64,000 nucleotides of DNA from Lamellibrachia columna (GCA_963662155.1 OY759261.1:70372669-70436668), one strand, 5' to 3'; numbered from the stretch's first letter, positions 22,948-34,273 are shown. The notes: generated from the letters alone by a model not told the origin. Made by a program: numbers and translations.

Positions 22948-23972
22948 AGTGCAGTCTCAAACCAACGTGTTAGTTTGCCAGAAAGAGGACTAGTTTAGTA
23001 AACAAAGGCCAAAATATGTTACATAAGTTGAACTTGGATGCAGATAGCATGACAATGTCCTATTGGCAAGAATAGGAATAGGTGTGTACGAATATATTTT
23101 CATTTGGCGAGCGAATTTTGGTAGACTTTGACACTCGTGACGTAGGGTTATCTAACAGTAGGGCGCGGCCCATTAAATTAAGATGATGTGTGTTCAACAA
23201 GGTTTTCCTAGTAAACCACTGGCCTGATATTCATAAATGTAGTTACAAATGTTTTAGTAACTATTATATCAGACATACAATACCAAAATTACTTCAAGAA
23301 AACTTTCTTCCACAAATTGCCATGGAGAAAATTAACACCCATTCGTATCAAGGCTTTGTGAATTACTCCAAAAAATATATCATAAGTAAATATGACTTGG
23401 AATGTAATATTAGTAACTGCTACATCTGCAAAAAGAATATACCAGCTGAAGCCTAGAAATGTATGGTATGCCTTCGTCATCATTATCATGTTATCATGTC
23501 ATGTTATCATGATAAACTGCATTACTTAATAATTCATAGCTCTGTAATATAATATTATACTGAATATTCATTCAGTAATATTATCACTACAATTTTTTTA
23601 TTATTATCAAAACAGCTGGTTTTTTAGTTCCTCACAATATAATTTGTAACTAATAAATTTGGAACTAATGTATTATTTTTAGTGTCAAGATTTTAATTGT
23701 ATTTTACAAGAATAATGTATTTATCCTTTCTGTAGTATTTAACTTCTCTGTAATTATTATAGGATAATATTGAGAATTATATTCGATTCACATTTTATTC
23801 ACATTTATACATACGAAAAAAAATAGTATTCACATTATTTGCACTATATGTATTTTTGCTAGTATTATTAGCACTGTTATATTTGTAGGCAAAGTTAGCA
23901 ACTCCACATCTATTTGTATATGTACTCTAGTCAAACAGCAGTAATAATGATTACTGCACCATACGTAGTCAT

Positions 23973-24110
23973 AGGGAGGCTTGTACGATAGCGATCTCTC
24001 AGGTCTTAGTGCAAGCCTCCCTGGATCATCAAAACAATGTAAAATATGTACAAACTGTTATTTTACTCTGTATGTATGATCTAAACAAATAAACTTCACT
24101 TCACTTCTTA
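23973..24110 (+). mobile_element. Probable non-LTR retroelement 3' tail with stem-loop
   Basis: AGGGAGGCTTG (23973-23983) pairs perfectly with CAAGCCTCCCT (24012-24022), followed about 70 bp later by AAATAAACTTCACTTCACTT. A terminal hairpin plus short direct repeats at the end resembles LINE 3' recognition tails. The 88-codon frame at 23190-23456 may be its degraded coding end, but I cannot identify it. Confidence 0.4.
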
Positions 24111-24269
24111 TAGGTGCATAGACCGAAAACCATGACTTTTGTTTCGCTTTAAACGTAGGTAGAAAATGGCGATCGTTTATTTCACGCACCATTTTAGCGT
24201 AGACGAAAGGTTTGGTTGACTTGCAGTAATTGTTAGGAATGCAAGTATAATGTGCTTTCTGTTCTACAG

Positions 24270-24292
24270 AAGAACTGGAGAGTGCCGTGTGA
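24270..24292 (+). CDS. Gene A exon 7: C-terminal seven codons and stop
   Basis: Acceptor TTCTACAG; phase 1 completes a Glu codon and the peptide ends EELESAV-stop. VAEELESAV completes the last helix of the Death domain (Death domains commonly end VAxxLE), which supports this tiny exon. A longer open frame in another phase overlaps it but lacks domain support. Confidence 0.65.
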
Positions 24293-24375
24293 TGTAAGTG
24301 TGGAACATGGGAAGTGGATGAGAACTGACGTGTTGTTGACGTGCCCGTCTGTCCTAAGGACGGCCGCCCAGACAG

Positions 24376-24720
24376 TCCAACATCAACCTCTACGTTGGAC
24401 TGTACGAATGATGAGTTCCCCGGATGTCAAGACGCCGAGAGGGAAAGCTGGGACTAATCGTCCAAGGTTGATGTCTTCTTTGTTGCCTCCGAGAAATATC
24501 TGGAAAGATGACTCTCGCCCGCCAATGGACGACTAAATGTTTGCGATGGTAGTATGCTTAGTATTATGATTTATTTAGTATTTAAAACGTGGATACAATC
24601 GTCTAGGTTAAGGTTGGACTGTAGCAATGACGAATTACCCGGATGTCAAAAGACACCGAGAGGGAAAGCTGGGATAACACAACCGAAGTCGGTGCCTTTT
24701 TTGCTGCCTCCGAGAACTGT
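24376..24720. repeat. Direct duplication of about 110-130 bp, just after the gene A stop
   Basis: Segments at about 24392-24505 and 24610-24715 share GGACTGTA, then CCGGATGTCAA and GACACCGAGAGGGAAAGCTG (one base different in the first copy), and TTGCTGCCTCCGAGAA. They lie in the likely 3' UTR of gene A, and diverged about 10-15 percent by eye. Confidence 0.75.
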
Positions 24721-24760
24721 ATGAAAATATGAAACTCTCGTATAGGTTGTATAGTGTGGT

Positions 24761-25008
<248 letters not shown>

Positions 25009-25269
25009 TATAGTAATATAGTATCAATTCAGAGGCACTTTGCTGCGATACGGAACATTACTGAGATGCACTTAGAACCGTAGACACTGCTTCAGTCTGT
25101 ACAAGGAAGCGAACACGCTAATAAAGTCTGAAACAATTACCTGACTTGACGAAATGGTTTGATAAATCGCGCGCACCGTCAGATAACTGGCAGAAGGGTT
25201 GTGGTATACACCTTCCAAGAGAACATCCCTACACCGTCACGGTTTGTCACGCCGCCACATTTTGTGAAT

Positions 25270-25712
25270 TCACCGTCGGAGGAATCAAACTGTGACGTCG
25301 GGGGACCACTGATTATGACTTCACCGTCGGAGGAATCACAGTCTGTGACTTCACCGTCGGAGGAATCACAGTCTGTGAGTTCGCCGTCGGAGGAATCACA
25401 GTCTGTGACTTCGCCGTCGGAGGAATCACAGTCTGTGACTTCGCCGTCGGAGGAATCACAGTCTGTGACTTCGCCGTCGGAGGAATCACAGTCTGTGACT
25501 TCGCCGTCGGAGGAATCACAGTCTCAAACTGCGAAGTCGGAGGAACTACTGGTTGTGACTTCACCGTCGGGGGAATCACGGTCTGTGACTTTGTCGTCCG
25601 TGGAATCACAGTTTGTGACTTTGCCGTCGGTGGAATCACAGTTTGTAACTTTGCCGTCGGTGGAATCACAGTCTGTGACTTCGCCGTCGGAGGAATCACA
25701 GTATGTGTCACA
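25270..25712 (+). repeat. 30-bp minisatellite, about 14 copies, open in frame
   Basis: Units contain TCGCCGTCGGAGGAATCACA followed by GTCTGTGACT. The plus-strand frame (25159-25767, 202 codons) reads SPSEESQSVT repeats, and the minus strand is open as well. Because 30 is a multiple of three, the frame can stay open by chance. There is no recognised domain or splice context, so I treat it as a repeat with possible but unproven coding. Confidence 0.85.
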
Positions 25713-26020
25713 AAAAATTTCACAACTGAAATTTTTTTCAAAATCACATACCTTCAGCCCTTTTTAAACGCCCCCACGTACGATGCCCGCCAATGTTTTA
25801 AAAAAATATTCATGTATTCATGCACCCACCTGACCCATAGCCTACACACAAACCTGTGAATATGTTTGCTCAATTGCATGTATGTCACATCATATGAATT
25901 ATTTAATTTCACATATCACAATTTAATACGCCCACATCTGTTCAGTTGAGTTCAGTTCATACAAAACTTGTCCACTAAATCCGGTACAACGGAAACAACG
26001 GAAACAACGGACTCGTCAAG
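25713..26020. other. Non-coding, nothing recognised
   Basis: No domain, repeat array or exon signal beyond a short CGGAAACAACGGAAACAACGG duplication near 25987-26010. Confidence 0.4.
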
Positions 26021-26560
26021 TTGTAGTCAACGGGCAGTCTTCGCTGTCATCCGACGTCCTCTCTGGAGTCTCGCAAGGAACAGTGTTGGGACCAATGTTG
26101 TTTTTGTTGCACATTAACGACATCAACGACATCAACGACATCAACGACATTAACGAGTTAATTCACAAATGCGCATATTCGCTGACGACAGTATTCGTTA
26201 TCGTGAAATGCAAACCTCGGCTGACCACTTGGCGCTTGAATCTGACCCGAGCAAACTCCAACACTGGGCAAAGACGTGGCAGGTGGCTTTTAATGTGTCC
26301 AAGTGCGCTGTTCGTCAGTTACGACCAAGATGAAGCCATCAACACAGGATTACTATATGGATGGCCAACATATCCCACGAACTGACAACCAGGACTACCT
26401 GGGAATTATCATCAACACGAAGTTATTGTGGCAGCCGCACATCAACAAGGTACAAAGATCGACAGACGCTCGGCCTCATCATCGCCTGGATGCAACGTGT
26501 AATTTTCATTGTGACTGAAATCATGTATGCACTCAGATTCTTGGCGCATACATAATTAAG
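26020..26560 (+). pseudogene. LINE reverse-transcriptase relic
   Basis: Translation gives VVVNGQSSLSSDVLSGV, then SQGTVLGPMLFLLHIND (the conserved VPQGSVLGP-LF-IYINDL block), with an expanded 9-bp ATCAACGAC run (about 26117-26158) right after it. Frameshifted pieces then give HLALESDLSKLQHWAKTWQ-like and DYLGIIINTKLLWQPHI, all in RT order. The catalytic FADD region is disrupted. Clade is probably L2/CR1/Rex1-like. Confidence 0.75.
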
Positions 26561-26582
26561 TCATTACGACGTCATCCGGGAA

Positions 26583-26875
26583 TGTAGCCAATTCATAAAA
26601 TAAGAGTTAACTTTCATTAGCCTATACGATGCAATTCGAATTAATTTTAAACTTTTAATAATTTATATATTAACACAACTGTCAGACTGAAAAGTAAAAT
26701 TAGGCAAAAAAATTGTTTAGTGTAGAATCTCGATCATTGGCCGCTGGCACTTCACGGGAACGTATACACAAAATGGAGTGGTGACGGTTGGTAATAATGA
26801 GACCACGCCTCTGAGGCCAGACTCTTGTAGGCGAGTTCATGAAGGCGAGCGACAATCGGATGAGAGACTATGCCA
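26583..26875. repeat. Dispersed repeat, copy 1 (relative at 44808-45095)
   Basis: About 290 bp align with 44808-45095 in the same orientation: AATTCATAAAATAAGA, CACAACTGTCAGA, TACACAAAATGGA, GGTGACNGTNGGTA, and CAGACTCT then GAATTCA/GAGTTCA. Both copies lack coding capacity, as expected of a MITE or SINE-like element. Confidence 0.75.
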
Positions 26876-27480
26876 CAACTTGCTTATACATTAAAAATGG
26901 ACTGTGCAGTGTGGTATGTTGGCTGGGCAGCGCGAGTGTTGATTACGCCTGGTTGTGTCATTGCGACTGTGAACTTGAGTGTACGTAAGTTTCAAACAAA
27001 AAACGAACATTAATTTGTTCCTATTCACATTTTTAACGCAAACACAGTTGTATGCAACTGTAATTGAGAGATGCATTGACAAACATAAGGAGTTTTCCAA
27101 ATGAAATGACGATGTGCAGAATATGCAAATCAAATGTAAGTTGTGGCAATGGTGCAATCGACAGTGACTTACATTACATTCACTATGTGGCGCCACTGAT
27201 GGGGAGTTTGATCGGAGCTTAGCCTCGATTATCCAGAGTCCGTGATGTAGCGCCACCGTTTGTCGCACACATGGCCTTCAACTAAAATTATATACGTGTC
27301 GAGATTCTGGTCACAGACACTCTACTTAATTGCAACTGATTACAGGCAAAATGCCATAGTTGATTCTGAGTTTGAAATAATGTTATAAATGTAAATAATT
27401 TCTTTCATGTAACTAAAACAATTATATCAATTATGGTTACCGGTAATTACACTTACAAATCAGATAACTTTCTTTTTACA
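26876..27480. other. Non-coding, possible continuation of the dispersed repeat
   Basis: Contains GCCTCGATTATCCAGAG (about 27220) and TCGAGATTCTGGTCAC (about 27299), the latter partly inverted relative to AGAATCTCGATCATTGG at about 26726. No gene recognised. Confidence 0.35.
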
Positions 27481-27481
27481 T

Positions 27482-27985
27482 ATCCAAGGTGTGTTTAGTT
27501 TACCTGGTAGAGGCTTTCATCAACGTGTCACGTTGATTTCATCAGTACCGATGACGCTTGATGACGTCATCGTACGCGTGAGGCAGTTCATAATTGCCCT
27601 CGTCTCTGTTGATGGGTGTTGTAGTTTTTCTGATCCAGATGGCTTCCTTGATATGCCGGATTCTTCGGTTGGGTTCCTTGTCTACAATGTTCACTCCCTC
27701 CCAGTCTATGATGTGGTTTTCAGTTGTCGCATGGTCTGTGAGGGCGGATTTATTGATGGTAGACATCAATCTTTTTTTCCCACTCGTTTGTATTTCTCTT
27801 TTATCATGTTGTCTACATCCTTTCTGTGTTCCTCCAGTCGTGTTTTTAGTAGTCTTCCTGTCTCCCCAATGTACTTAGCACCACAGTTCTTGCATGGTAT
27901 TTGGTACACCAATTCACCCTGTTCTTCTAGCTCTACTTTGTCCTTGGGATGTACCAACAAGCACCTGAGGGTAGTGCGCATAGCT
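27482..27985 (-). pseudogene. Penelope-like element C-terminus with GIY-YIG endonuclease
   Basis: The minus-strand frame from 27981 reads GELVYQIPCKNCGAKYIGET followed by GRLLKTRLEEHRKDV, the GIY-YIG nuclease of Penelope-like retroelements (Cys-x2-Cys, YIGxTxR, R-xx-EH). After one frameshift at an A-run (about 27770) it continues NKSALTDHATTENHIIDWEG, then RRIRHIKEAIWIRK, the normal PLE C-terminus. PLEs encode a reverse transcriptase upstream, which is not found here, so this is a 5'-truncated copy. Confidence 0.85.
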
Positions 27986-29395
27986 GTTGCTACTCTTCAA
28001 GGTGACAAAAACTGTCCAAAACACAATTTCGCCATAAAAAACCATGAAACATATATATATATTTTCTTCCTAATTTTCTATGATCCTGTCATCAATGGTA
28101 ATTACATGGGTAACAAGGATGCTCTCAGTGATAAGTTATTTATTTTCTATGTCAAACATTTTGCCTTGAAATAGTCAGGTAAATTGTATGTGGATTTAGT
28201 ATTTTGTTATTTATAATGTCCAAGATCAATAACAATGAACCAAGGTGTGAGTATGTGAGTGTGTATACAACAAGGTGTGAGTGTGTATACAACAAAACAT
28301 GAAACTTGCACTTCCTACTGCATAGATAATAATAGATAATAATAGATAATAATAGCAAGTCTAACTTGGGCCAATTTAAACAATAGAACTGCATAGAAAT
28401 CTTCTTTGATTATTGATCCTGAACCTGCACAATGAAGTAGCATCTTTCTTCCAGGCTCTTAGCTAGTGCCGTACAATGAGCACATCAGTTCTATTGGCTT
28501 TATACTTTATTGTTCAGTAAGAACTAGTCATTTAACAACCAGACTATGCCACAATGTAACACAAAGAACCAGTGGTGATTGTGTAATAGGAGCTAGAAAT
28601 AAACTGTTAAAAGTTCTGTATGGAAGAACTTCATATCAGAGATATCTGACACAACCATTGATGATGATAATACATTTTACAATTATCCTGCTAAATTGGT
28701 ACCAAAAACTAAGACTATAGAAGGACCATAACATATTTAACTACATCTCAGAATCAACAAATTTGACTTCAGAATGGTTTTGCATATATTTCGGGAGTAG
28801 TGGACATGTTTTGGATACTGTCCAATATGGTTTTGGACTGTCAAAAACCCAACCCTGCCTTAAAACTATCAAGTGCTGTTTTACACAACAATGATAATCA
28901 AGACTTAATTTATAACGCTTGCTTACCTAAGGAATATTTCATAACAAGTGCACTGGCAGAAAATGCCCTCCTATGGAATAAAAATTTAGTCCTGAATAAT
29001 CTGTTATTGTTAATTTATTTATTTGTGTAATTTTAACTGCACTCATTCTACGTCTGCTCCATACCAATGTGGAATGCGCTCACTTGGGAAGCAGCATCCT
29101 TGTCGCCGGGGTGACTGCCAAGTACAACAGTACCCTGGCAGATAACCCCGTTGAAACGTGAAATTTGGTGGGCTACGTCCCTACGACTTACGGGCATTTG
29201 GGATGTGGCCAATCATGGATGATGTTACATGTAATATTCAGGAAGTAACTTAACTTTAATTGACAGTGGACCCGTCATCGGTGATTGGACGGGTAATTCC
29301 TGGAAACACCATTTGAAGTTTGGTTGGGCACGTCTAGTTCCCAGAAAGATGTCGACCAAATGTTAACTGGGACAAAGTACAAAGGATTCAGCTTA
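27986..29395. other. Non-coding stretch with small repeats
   Basis: Contains a duplicated AAGGTGTGAGTGTGTATACAACAA-type segment (28240-28295), three ATAATAGATA units (28322-28352) and, at about 29250-29420, one copy of a dispersed repeat also found at 34650-34810. Open frames at 28466-28720 and 28800-29030 show no known domain. Confidence 0.5.
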
Positions 29396-29420
29396 CATTA
29401 ACACATGGCATGGAAAAAAA
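29250..29420. repeat. Dispersed repeat, copy 1 (relative at 34650-34810)
   Basis: Shared landmarks in order are AACTTAA, CCGTC--GATTGGACGGGTA versus CCGTC--GATCGGACGGGTA, and GGGACAAAGTACAAAG versus GGGACGAAGTACAAAG. Non-coding; class unknown. Confidence 0.6.
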
Positions 29421-29454
29421 CTGGAAGTTCCACGTTTCAACAGATTTATCTGCC

Positions 29455-29650
29455 AGGGGTAGTGTAGTACTACACTACCCCTGGCCAGGGGTAGTGTAGT
29501 ACTACTACCACCCCTGGCCAGGGGTAGTGTAGTACTACTACCACCCCTGGCCAGGGGTAGTGTAGTACTACTACCACCCCTGGCCAGGGGTAGTGTAGTA
29601 CTACTACCACCCCTGGCCAGGGGTAGTGTAGTACTACTACCACCCCTGGT
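29455..29650. repeat. 33-bp self-complementary minisatellite, about 6 copies
   Basis: The unit starts CCAGGGGTAGTGTAGTACTA and ends CTACCACCCCTGG, so each unit is an imperfect inverted repeat able to form a hairpin, and adjacent units meet at CCCCTGGCCAGGGG. A longer array of the same family, in opposite orientation, lies at 50949-51648. Confidence 0.95.
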
Positions 29651-29835
29651 TAGCGAGGATGGGAAGTAGTTATGATATTTACTGTAGAAGTATTCCAGAG
29701 AGCAACCCAGTCACTGTAGGAGTATCCTAGCCATTGTTTCACCCTTTATACAGAAATGTAACACATTGCAGGATATTAAAATAATACAGTGAAACAGTAC
29801 ATACTTGAAGACAGAAGGACCAAGCCATGCAACAG

Positions 29836-30731
29836 CTAAATGACAGTGTCCAGTAAACACGGTTCATTGAGAACAACTGGCGTGTGGTAGCGTTTGTTAT
29901 GCTGGTTGTACCCAGCCCGCTGTTTGAAGCTCTGTCCGCATTCTGGACACATGTATGACTGCTCAGTGGAATGAGTTCGCTTATGTTGACTCAACGTCCA
30001 CTTCTGTCGGAATGATTTCTCACAGACGTCACAGGCGTACGGCCGCTGTCCAGAGTGCACACGTTTGTGCCTGTTGAGGTGCATGATCCGACGGAACGCC
30101 TCCCCGCATACGCTACATACATGCGGTTTCTCACCGGTGTGTGTCAGGTTGTGAACGACTAAATTGGATGATGTCGTGAAGGTCTTCCCACACGCCAAGC
30201 ACAAGTACGGTTTCTCTCCAGTGTGCGTGCGCTCGTGCGCATTCAAATTCCACGACTGGTAGAATGTTTTATCGCAATACGAACACTTGTAGGCCCCATC
30301 CGAAGAGTGCATGCGCTGGTGTCTAGTCAGTGCTGATGAGGAGCCATAAGTCTTACCACAGTCATCACACAGATAAGGTAGTGTGCCAGCGTGGCATCTG
30401 GCAGGTTTATCCAGCTTGATCGGGAAACTGAACTGCTTTCCAGATGATTCCTCATCTGCACGTGTACGCACATATGCCAAAACATCAGACTCGGGCACAA
30501 GTGTATTTCCACAGTCACTGCATGAGTCCATCTTCCTGGTCACATTGCACTCACTGACAGCGTCCACAGACGGCTGCGTTGCTGATATTTCTCCATGTTG
30601 TGCCAAGACAGTTGGTGCCTCCAACGTTTGTGTGCTTTCCTGCTTGACTACTGTAGAACAGGTAGTTGAACTTCCACCCTGTTTGTGAGCAAGACCTTTA
30701 TCTGTTGGAATGACATGTTTTTCTGTCATGT
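29836..30731 (-). CDS. C2H2 zinc-finger protein, last exon
   Basis: About 298 codons on the minus strand ending in a stop at 29836-29838. After an acidic/Ser-rich N-terminal part there are six consecutive C2H2 fingers (CDDCGKTYGSSSALTRHQRM through CPECGQSFKQRAGYNQHNKR), joined by TGEKPY-type linkers (HTGEKPYLC, HTGEKPHVC). Such proteins bind DNA in the nucleus, usually as transcription factors. The frame is open to an ATG at 30759, but CTTGCTTTTTCAG just inside it is a strong acceptor, so I place the exon start at 30731 with the first Met of MTEKHVIP at 30729 possibly internal. Any upstream exon lies beyond the hAT-type insertion at 30782. Intact; no named orthologue recognised. Confidence 0.85.
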
Positions 30732-30773
30732 CTGAAAAAGCAAGTTCAACAGTAGTCATTACAACTATCAGTG

Positions 30774-31792
30774 TTTCAAAACAGGCTTGTTAACAAATGC
30801 AAATGCATTTGAATGTGCATATGAATGTTGGGCATTTAAATGCGCATTCAAATGCCTCCATAACATTTTTAATGCATTTGCATTTGAATGCGTACCTTAA
30901 ACATTGGCATTTGAATGCAACCCACAAACATTTGATTTGTCAAATGCGCAATCAAATGCATGCATAATTCTTTGAATAATTATTATTGTTAGATTCACTT
31001 TCACAATTTCACAACATGCCATTGAAAAACTTGCTCTGTAGTGAGCAGTACCCTCAGCAGATCATGAAATTATTGTCTGACATGTGAATCCACTTTCACA
31101 GCGTGTTCTTTGAAAAAGTGCTCTATAGGTCAACTGGTCAATGCCTGAGCTGTTATTCATACAACATGAAAAGACCAACTAGTCTATACTCTATAGGTTG
31201 GGGGCTTCAGAGATTACCTGTTCACTGAAACAAATTAAACAATGCAGACAAATGACTCCTTTATGTTGTGTTGGCACTGTTGGGGTGGGTTGGGGTGGCA
31301 GTGGACAGTCTATAGTCTTGGGTTCCCCTTCCATTCTGGCCTACCTGAATGATTAGCCTTTCATACCCTGCCATGGTTCCCAGTAAACTGTCAATTGTCT
31401 ATTCCACCCTCCCATTTCCACCACCTCTGCTGGCCTGGAACTGTGTGACTCAGTGTATGACTCTACAGACATGTTCATGTAGTGGGACTAGTATATAGTG
31501 GGACTTAGTGGCTACAGTAATGTACTAATTAAATAAATTAATAATGTGTTTGTATATATTGTTTTGTTTTTTTCCAAATAAAACAAATCGTTAATATAAA
31601 CCCAAAACATTTGACATTAATTCAAATGCATTTGCAAATGTGTAACCAAAACATTTGTATTTGAATGCGACCCCAAAACATTTGCATTTGCATGCGTTCC
31701 TGGAAAATGGCATTTATATTTGAATGAAGTGAAACATTTGCATTTGCATTCAAATGCATTGATATGCATTTGTCAACAAGCCTGTTTCAAAA
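30774..31792. mobile_element. Non-autonomous hAT-type element, 1,003 bp, with 8-bp target duplication
   Basis: The element runs 30782-31784. Its left end CAGGCTTGTTAACAAATGC is matched at the right by the inverted form of CAGGCTTGTTGACAAATGC. It is flanked on both sides by the identical octamer TTTCAAAA (30774-30781 and 31785-31792), the length expected for hAT insertions. Subterminal regions are packed with GCATTTGAATGC-type motifs in both orientations. There is no transposase frame. It lies about 50 bp upstream of the zinc-finger exon acceptor. Confidence 0.9.
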
Positions 31793-33170
31793 TAACACTG
31801 GTTATTAATATGCCTGCTAGTGACACTGATACTGGTCCATGGTTAGATGATTTCATTGTCATTGTTATTTTCTAAATATACTGCTAACATAAGTTGTTTT
31901 GAAGAATTACCATTTTAAAATCAATCTATATTTTGGTTGTTATAATAATTCATCTCATACAGAACACTTCTTGATCTTGATAAATAATCTGCAAATTCCC
32001 AACAATTAAAATCTAATTAGTGACACTTTGGGCCTTTGGTGAAGCTGCTTTGCAAACACTGACTGTCATTGCATTATTTATCTGCCCGTGATAAAAAAGA
32101 GAGCAATGGTTGTTTACAACTTGATTAGGCATCTGAAAATTCTACAACTATTTAATATTTATGTCATAGTGATATTATTTGTTACATATAATATTTTTTG
32201 GTTATTACATATATTATCTAAAAAAAATTTTTTTAAATATTAATTCACTTTTCAATTTAAGGTTATCAACCGAACGGCTAATATCGATTTACACTTGGTT
32301 TCGTATATAATATGTTAATACTTTGGTATATTATTTTATTAATTAAAATAATATTTTATTAATTAAAATAATAATTTTATTAATTTGATGATTAAACCAT
32401 CTGACTACATAATGTCAAGTTTTAAACTTGTTTTTGCATCTTCAACTGTATATGTTTAATAAAACATAATTTAATTCTTAACGCATCTAGATAGCTGTGT
32501 TTTTCAAGATTCGAAAACGCTAATAATTTAGCGCTTAACATTTCCCAGTTACAATACGCAATTCGGCAAACCGTCAAGTCGAAAACAACGAACGTAATAA
32601 GGTCTACGAACCCCACTTCCCAGTTAGAATATGATAGTCGTTTCGGCCCACGGAGCCCACTGGCACTGCCACTGGCACCGGTTGCATACACGGTTGATTC
32701 GGTCCATGCGAGCGAGAACACTTCACGGTTCACCGGTTGTGAAAACGCAAACAACCCAACTTCTTGCTCTTGATAAATAACTGACTGTCATTGCATTATT
32801 TAACTGCTCGCGATAAAAAAGCCATGGCTGGGCCTGACAACATCAGCGAGTTATATGAGCGATAATATATGAATTTAACAATCAGACACAAATTAGACGA
32901 CCTGTATTCAATTACTCTCAAACTAAGTTATCGTTAGTCTAGGAAATATGCATATACTGTACGAGCAAGACGCATAGCAACGTACTATTGACTACGGTCT
33001 TGTTTGGAGACAAGTAACGTTGGTCTGTCAGCAACAGCAAACGACGACTAAGATTAGATACATCAACACCAACTCGTACCCCAACGAACTTGTATCAAAG
33101 CCCTGTCACCCTAAATTTGTTCCGGAGCAAAATCAATCCAGTGGACCAGTTTAAAATTCTTTTAGGCAAT
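31793..33170. other. Non-coding AT-rich stretch
   Basis: Contains a direct repeat: TGACTGTCATTGCATTATTT at about 32061 and again at about 32780, each followed by CTGCNCGNGATAAAAAAG. An open minus-strand frame (32422-32754, 110 codons) has no recognised domain. No promoter for the zinc-finger gene can be assigned. Confidence 0.45.
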
Positions 33171-33325
33171 ATCAGGAAGTACTCGTTATCACAGAAACAA
33201 TAAATGAATGGAACAAACTGTATGCAAATTGTTTAAATGCTAGCAGCGTGAACATGTTTAAAAACAAGGTTGACAAATCTCAGGAGTTGGGCAGTATGTG
33301 GCAGTCTTGTTAAATCTTACATTAA
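33171..33325 (+). mobile_element. CR1 3' fragment
   Basis: ATCAGGAAGTACTCGTT, AACAATAAATGAATGGAACA and GCTAGCAGCGTGAACATGTT, followed by AAAAACAAGGTTGACA and a CTTGTTAAATC tail, follow the end of ORF2 of the CR1 element at 14.7 kb, with a deletion in the 3' UTR. Confidence 0.85.
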
Positions 33326-33844
33326 TTGAAGTGAAAATGGAAAACACACAAACTTTGATTATAGACAAACACGTGTTTCGTTATTTATACTATGGACTCT
33401 CCTTGCTCTCGTGAAAGACACGTTGACAAGTTCAACGGGTTGAAAGCTAATTGTCGGCTCCGTAGTGACTTTGCTAGTTAGCAGATCTAACGACTACAAC
33501 CAATTCTTTCGACGATTTCAACGCAAGCATGGGTGAAGATGGAGTTTCAAGACGAAGATGAGATATGGAAAACTGTAGTTTTTGTCGACCCAGTCTGCTT
33601 GGTGTCAACTGATGATGTCACACAGTTGTTGTCATTTTCACCTCAGCCACACTGCATTAGACCCCAGGAGCGTCCAGTGTCAATACTAGTGACTTTTCGT
33701 TCAACAGTGTCATTCACTCACTACACAACAAAACATAACAATTATTTATCCGTAAAGTTGTTATGCTGATCAATTAAAACTTAACTCTTGCTTAGTGGAG
33801 GTAAGAATACAAGTACTTCCTCCCTTAGAAGGTAGCCAATCATG
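33326..33844. other. No gene recognised
   Basis: An open frame of 78 codons (33533-33769) has no known domain. 33481-33520 matches about 3810-3845 in inverted orientation. Confidence 0.4.
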
Positions 33845-34273
33845 TTACTGCTTGAGCACTGCATCTGTGTAACTGCTTATTTCATTTACGATCTCTACAT
33901 CTGTTACAGGATCATCAGGTATAAGTCTATTAAGAATTTCCTCAACATTTTCTTTCCATCGCTCCCTTCTGGCCAATCCTTCCGTTAATAAATTTTCACA
34001 TTTGTCTTTCACTGCATTTGTTGTCTTGCGTTTGTCTTTACCGAGGGTTTTTATAATACCATACACGTCTTTCATTCTTCTATTATGTGCTGCTTCCTCT
34101 GCTTCCATGGCGTGAAATCCGTGAAAGTATATCACGACATTTAATTGCCTTGCACAATTCGACAATTCAATTACATTCGGTACCGTGCCTTGCACATGTG
34201 GCTCGGTCAGCCCCCAAAAGTCAGATGGCTGTCTCTGGCCAGTTGCCTGACAAGTTGCCACAGTCTGCGCCAT
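33845..34273 (-). pseudogene. LINE ORF2 fragment: linker between endonuclease and reverse transcriptase
   Basis: The minus-strand translation EEAAHNRRMKDVYGIIKTLG followed by KDKCENLLTE and RRERWKENVEEILNRLIPDD matches the linker of invertebrate LINE polyproteins (pattern MKxLYxxxKxL, KDKxGxLLT, RWxEHFEELLNR). It is from a different LINE type than CR1, possibly RTE-like. Endonuclease and RT core are absent, so this is a relic. Confidence 0.7.

Larger units (their letters stand above)
22396..24269. other. Last intron of gene A
   Basis: Holds a GTGC/GTGT-rich tract (about 22444-22545), a 44-bp tandem duplication with TGACGTAA sites (22857-22947), an open frame of 88 codons at 23190-23456 of no recognised family, and a likely retroelement 3' tail with a stem-loop (23973-24022) ending AATAAACTTCACTTCACTTC at about 24090-24110. 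Confidence 0.5.

Noticed and set aside
24252..24536. 94-codon frame overlapping the last exon of gene A
   Set aside because: It is in a different phase from the spliced Death domain, contains one copy of the duplicated 3' block, and shows no domain.
27491..28174. 227-codon plus-strand frame
   Set aside because: It lies opposite the recognisable Penelope-like nuclease and has no domain of its own.
32422..32754. 110-codon minus-strand frame as first exon of the zinc-finger gene
   Set aside because: No splice donor in a matching phase or domain could be supported.
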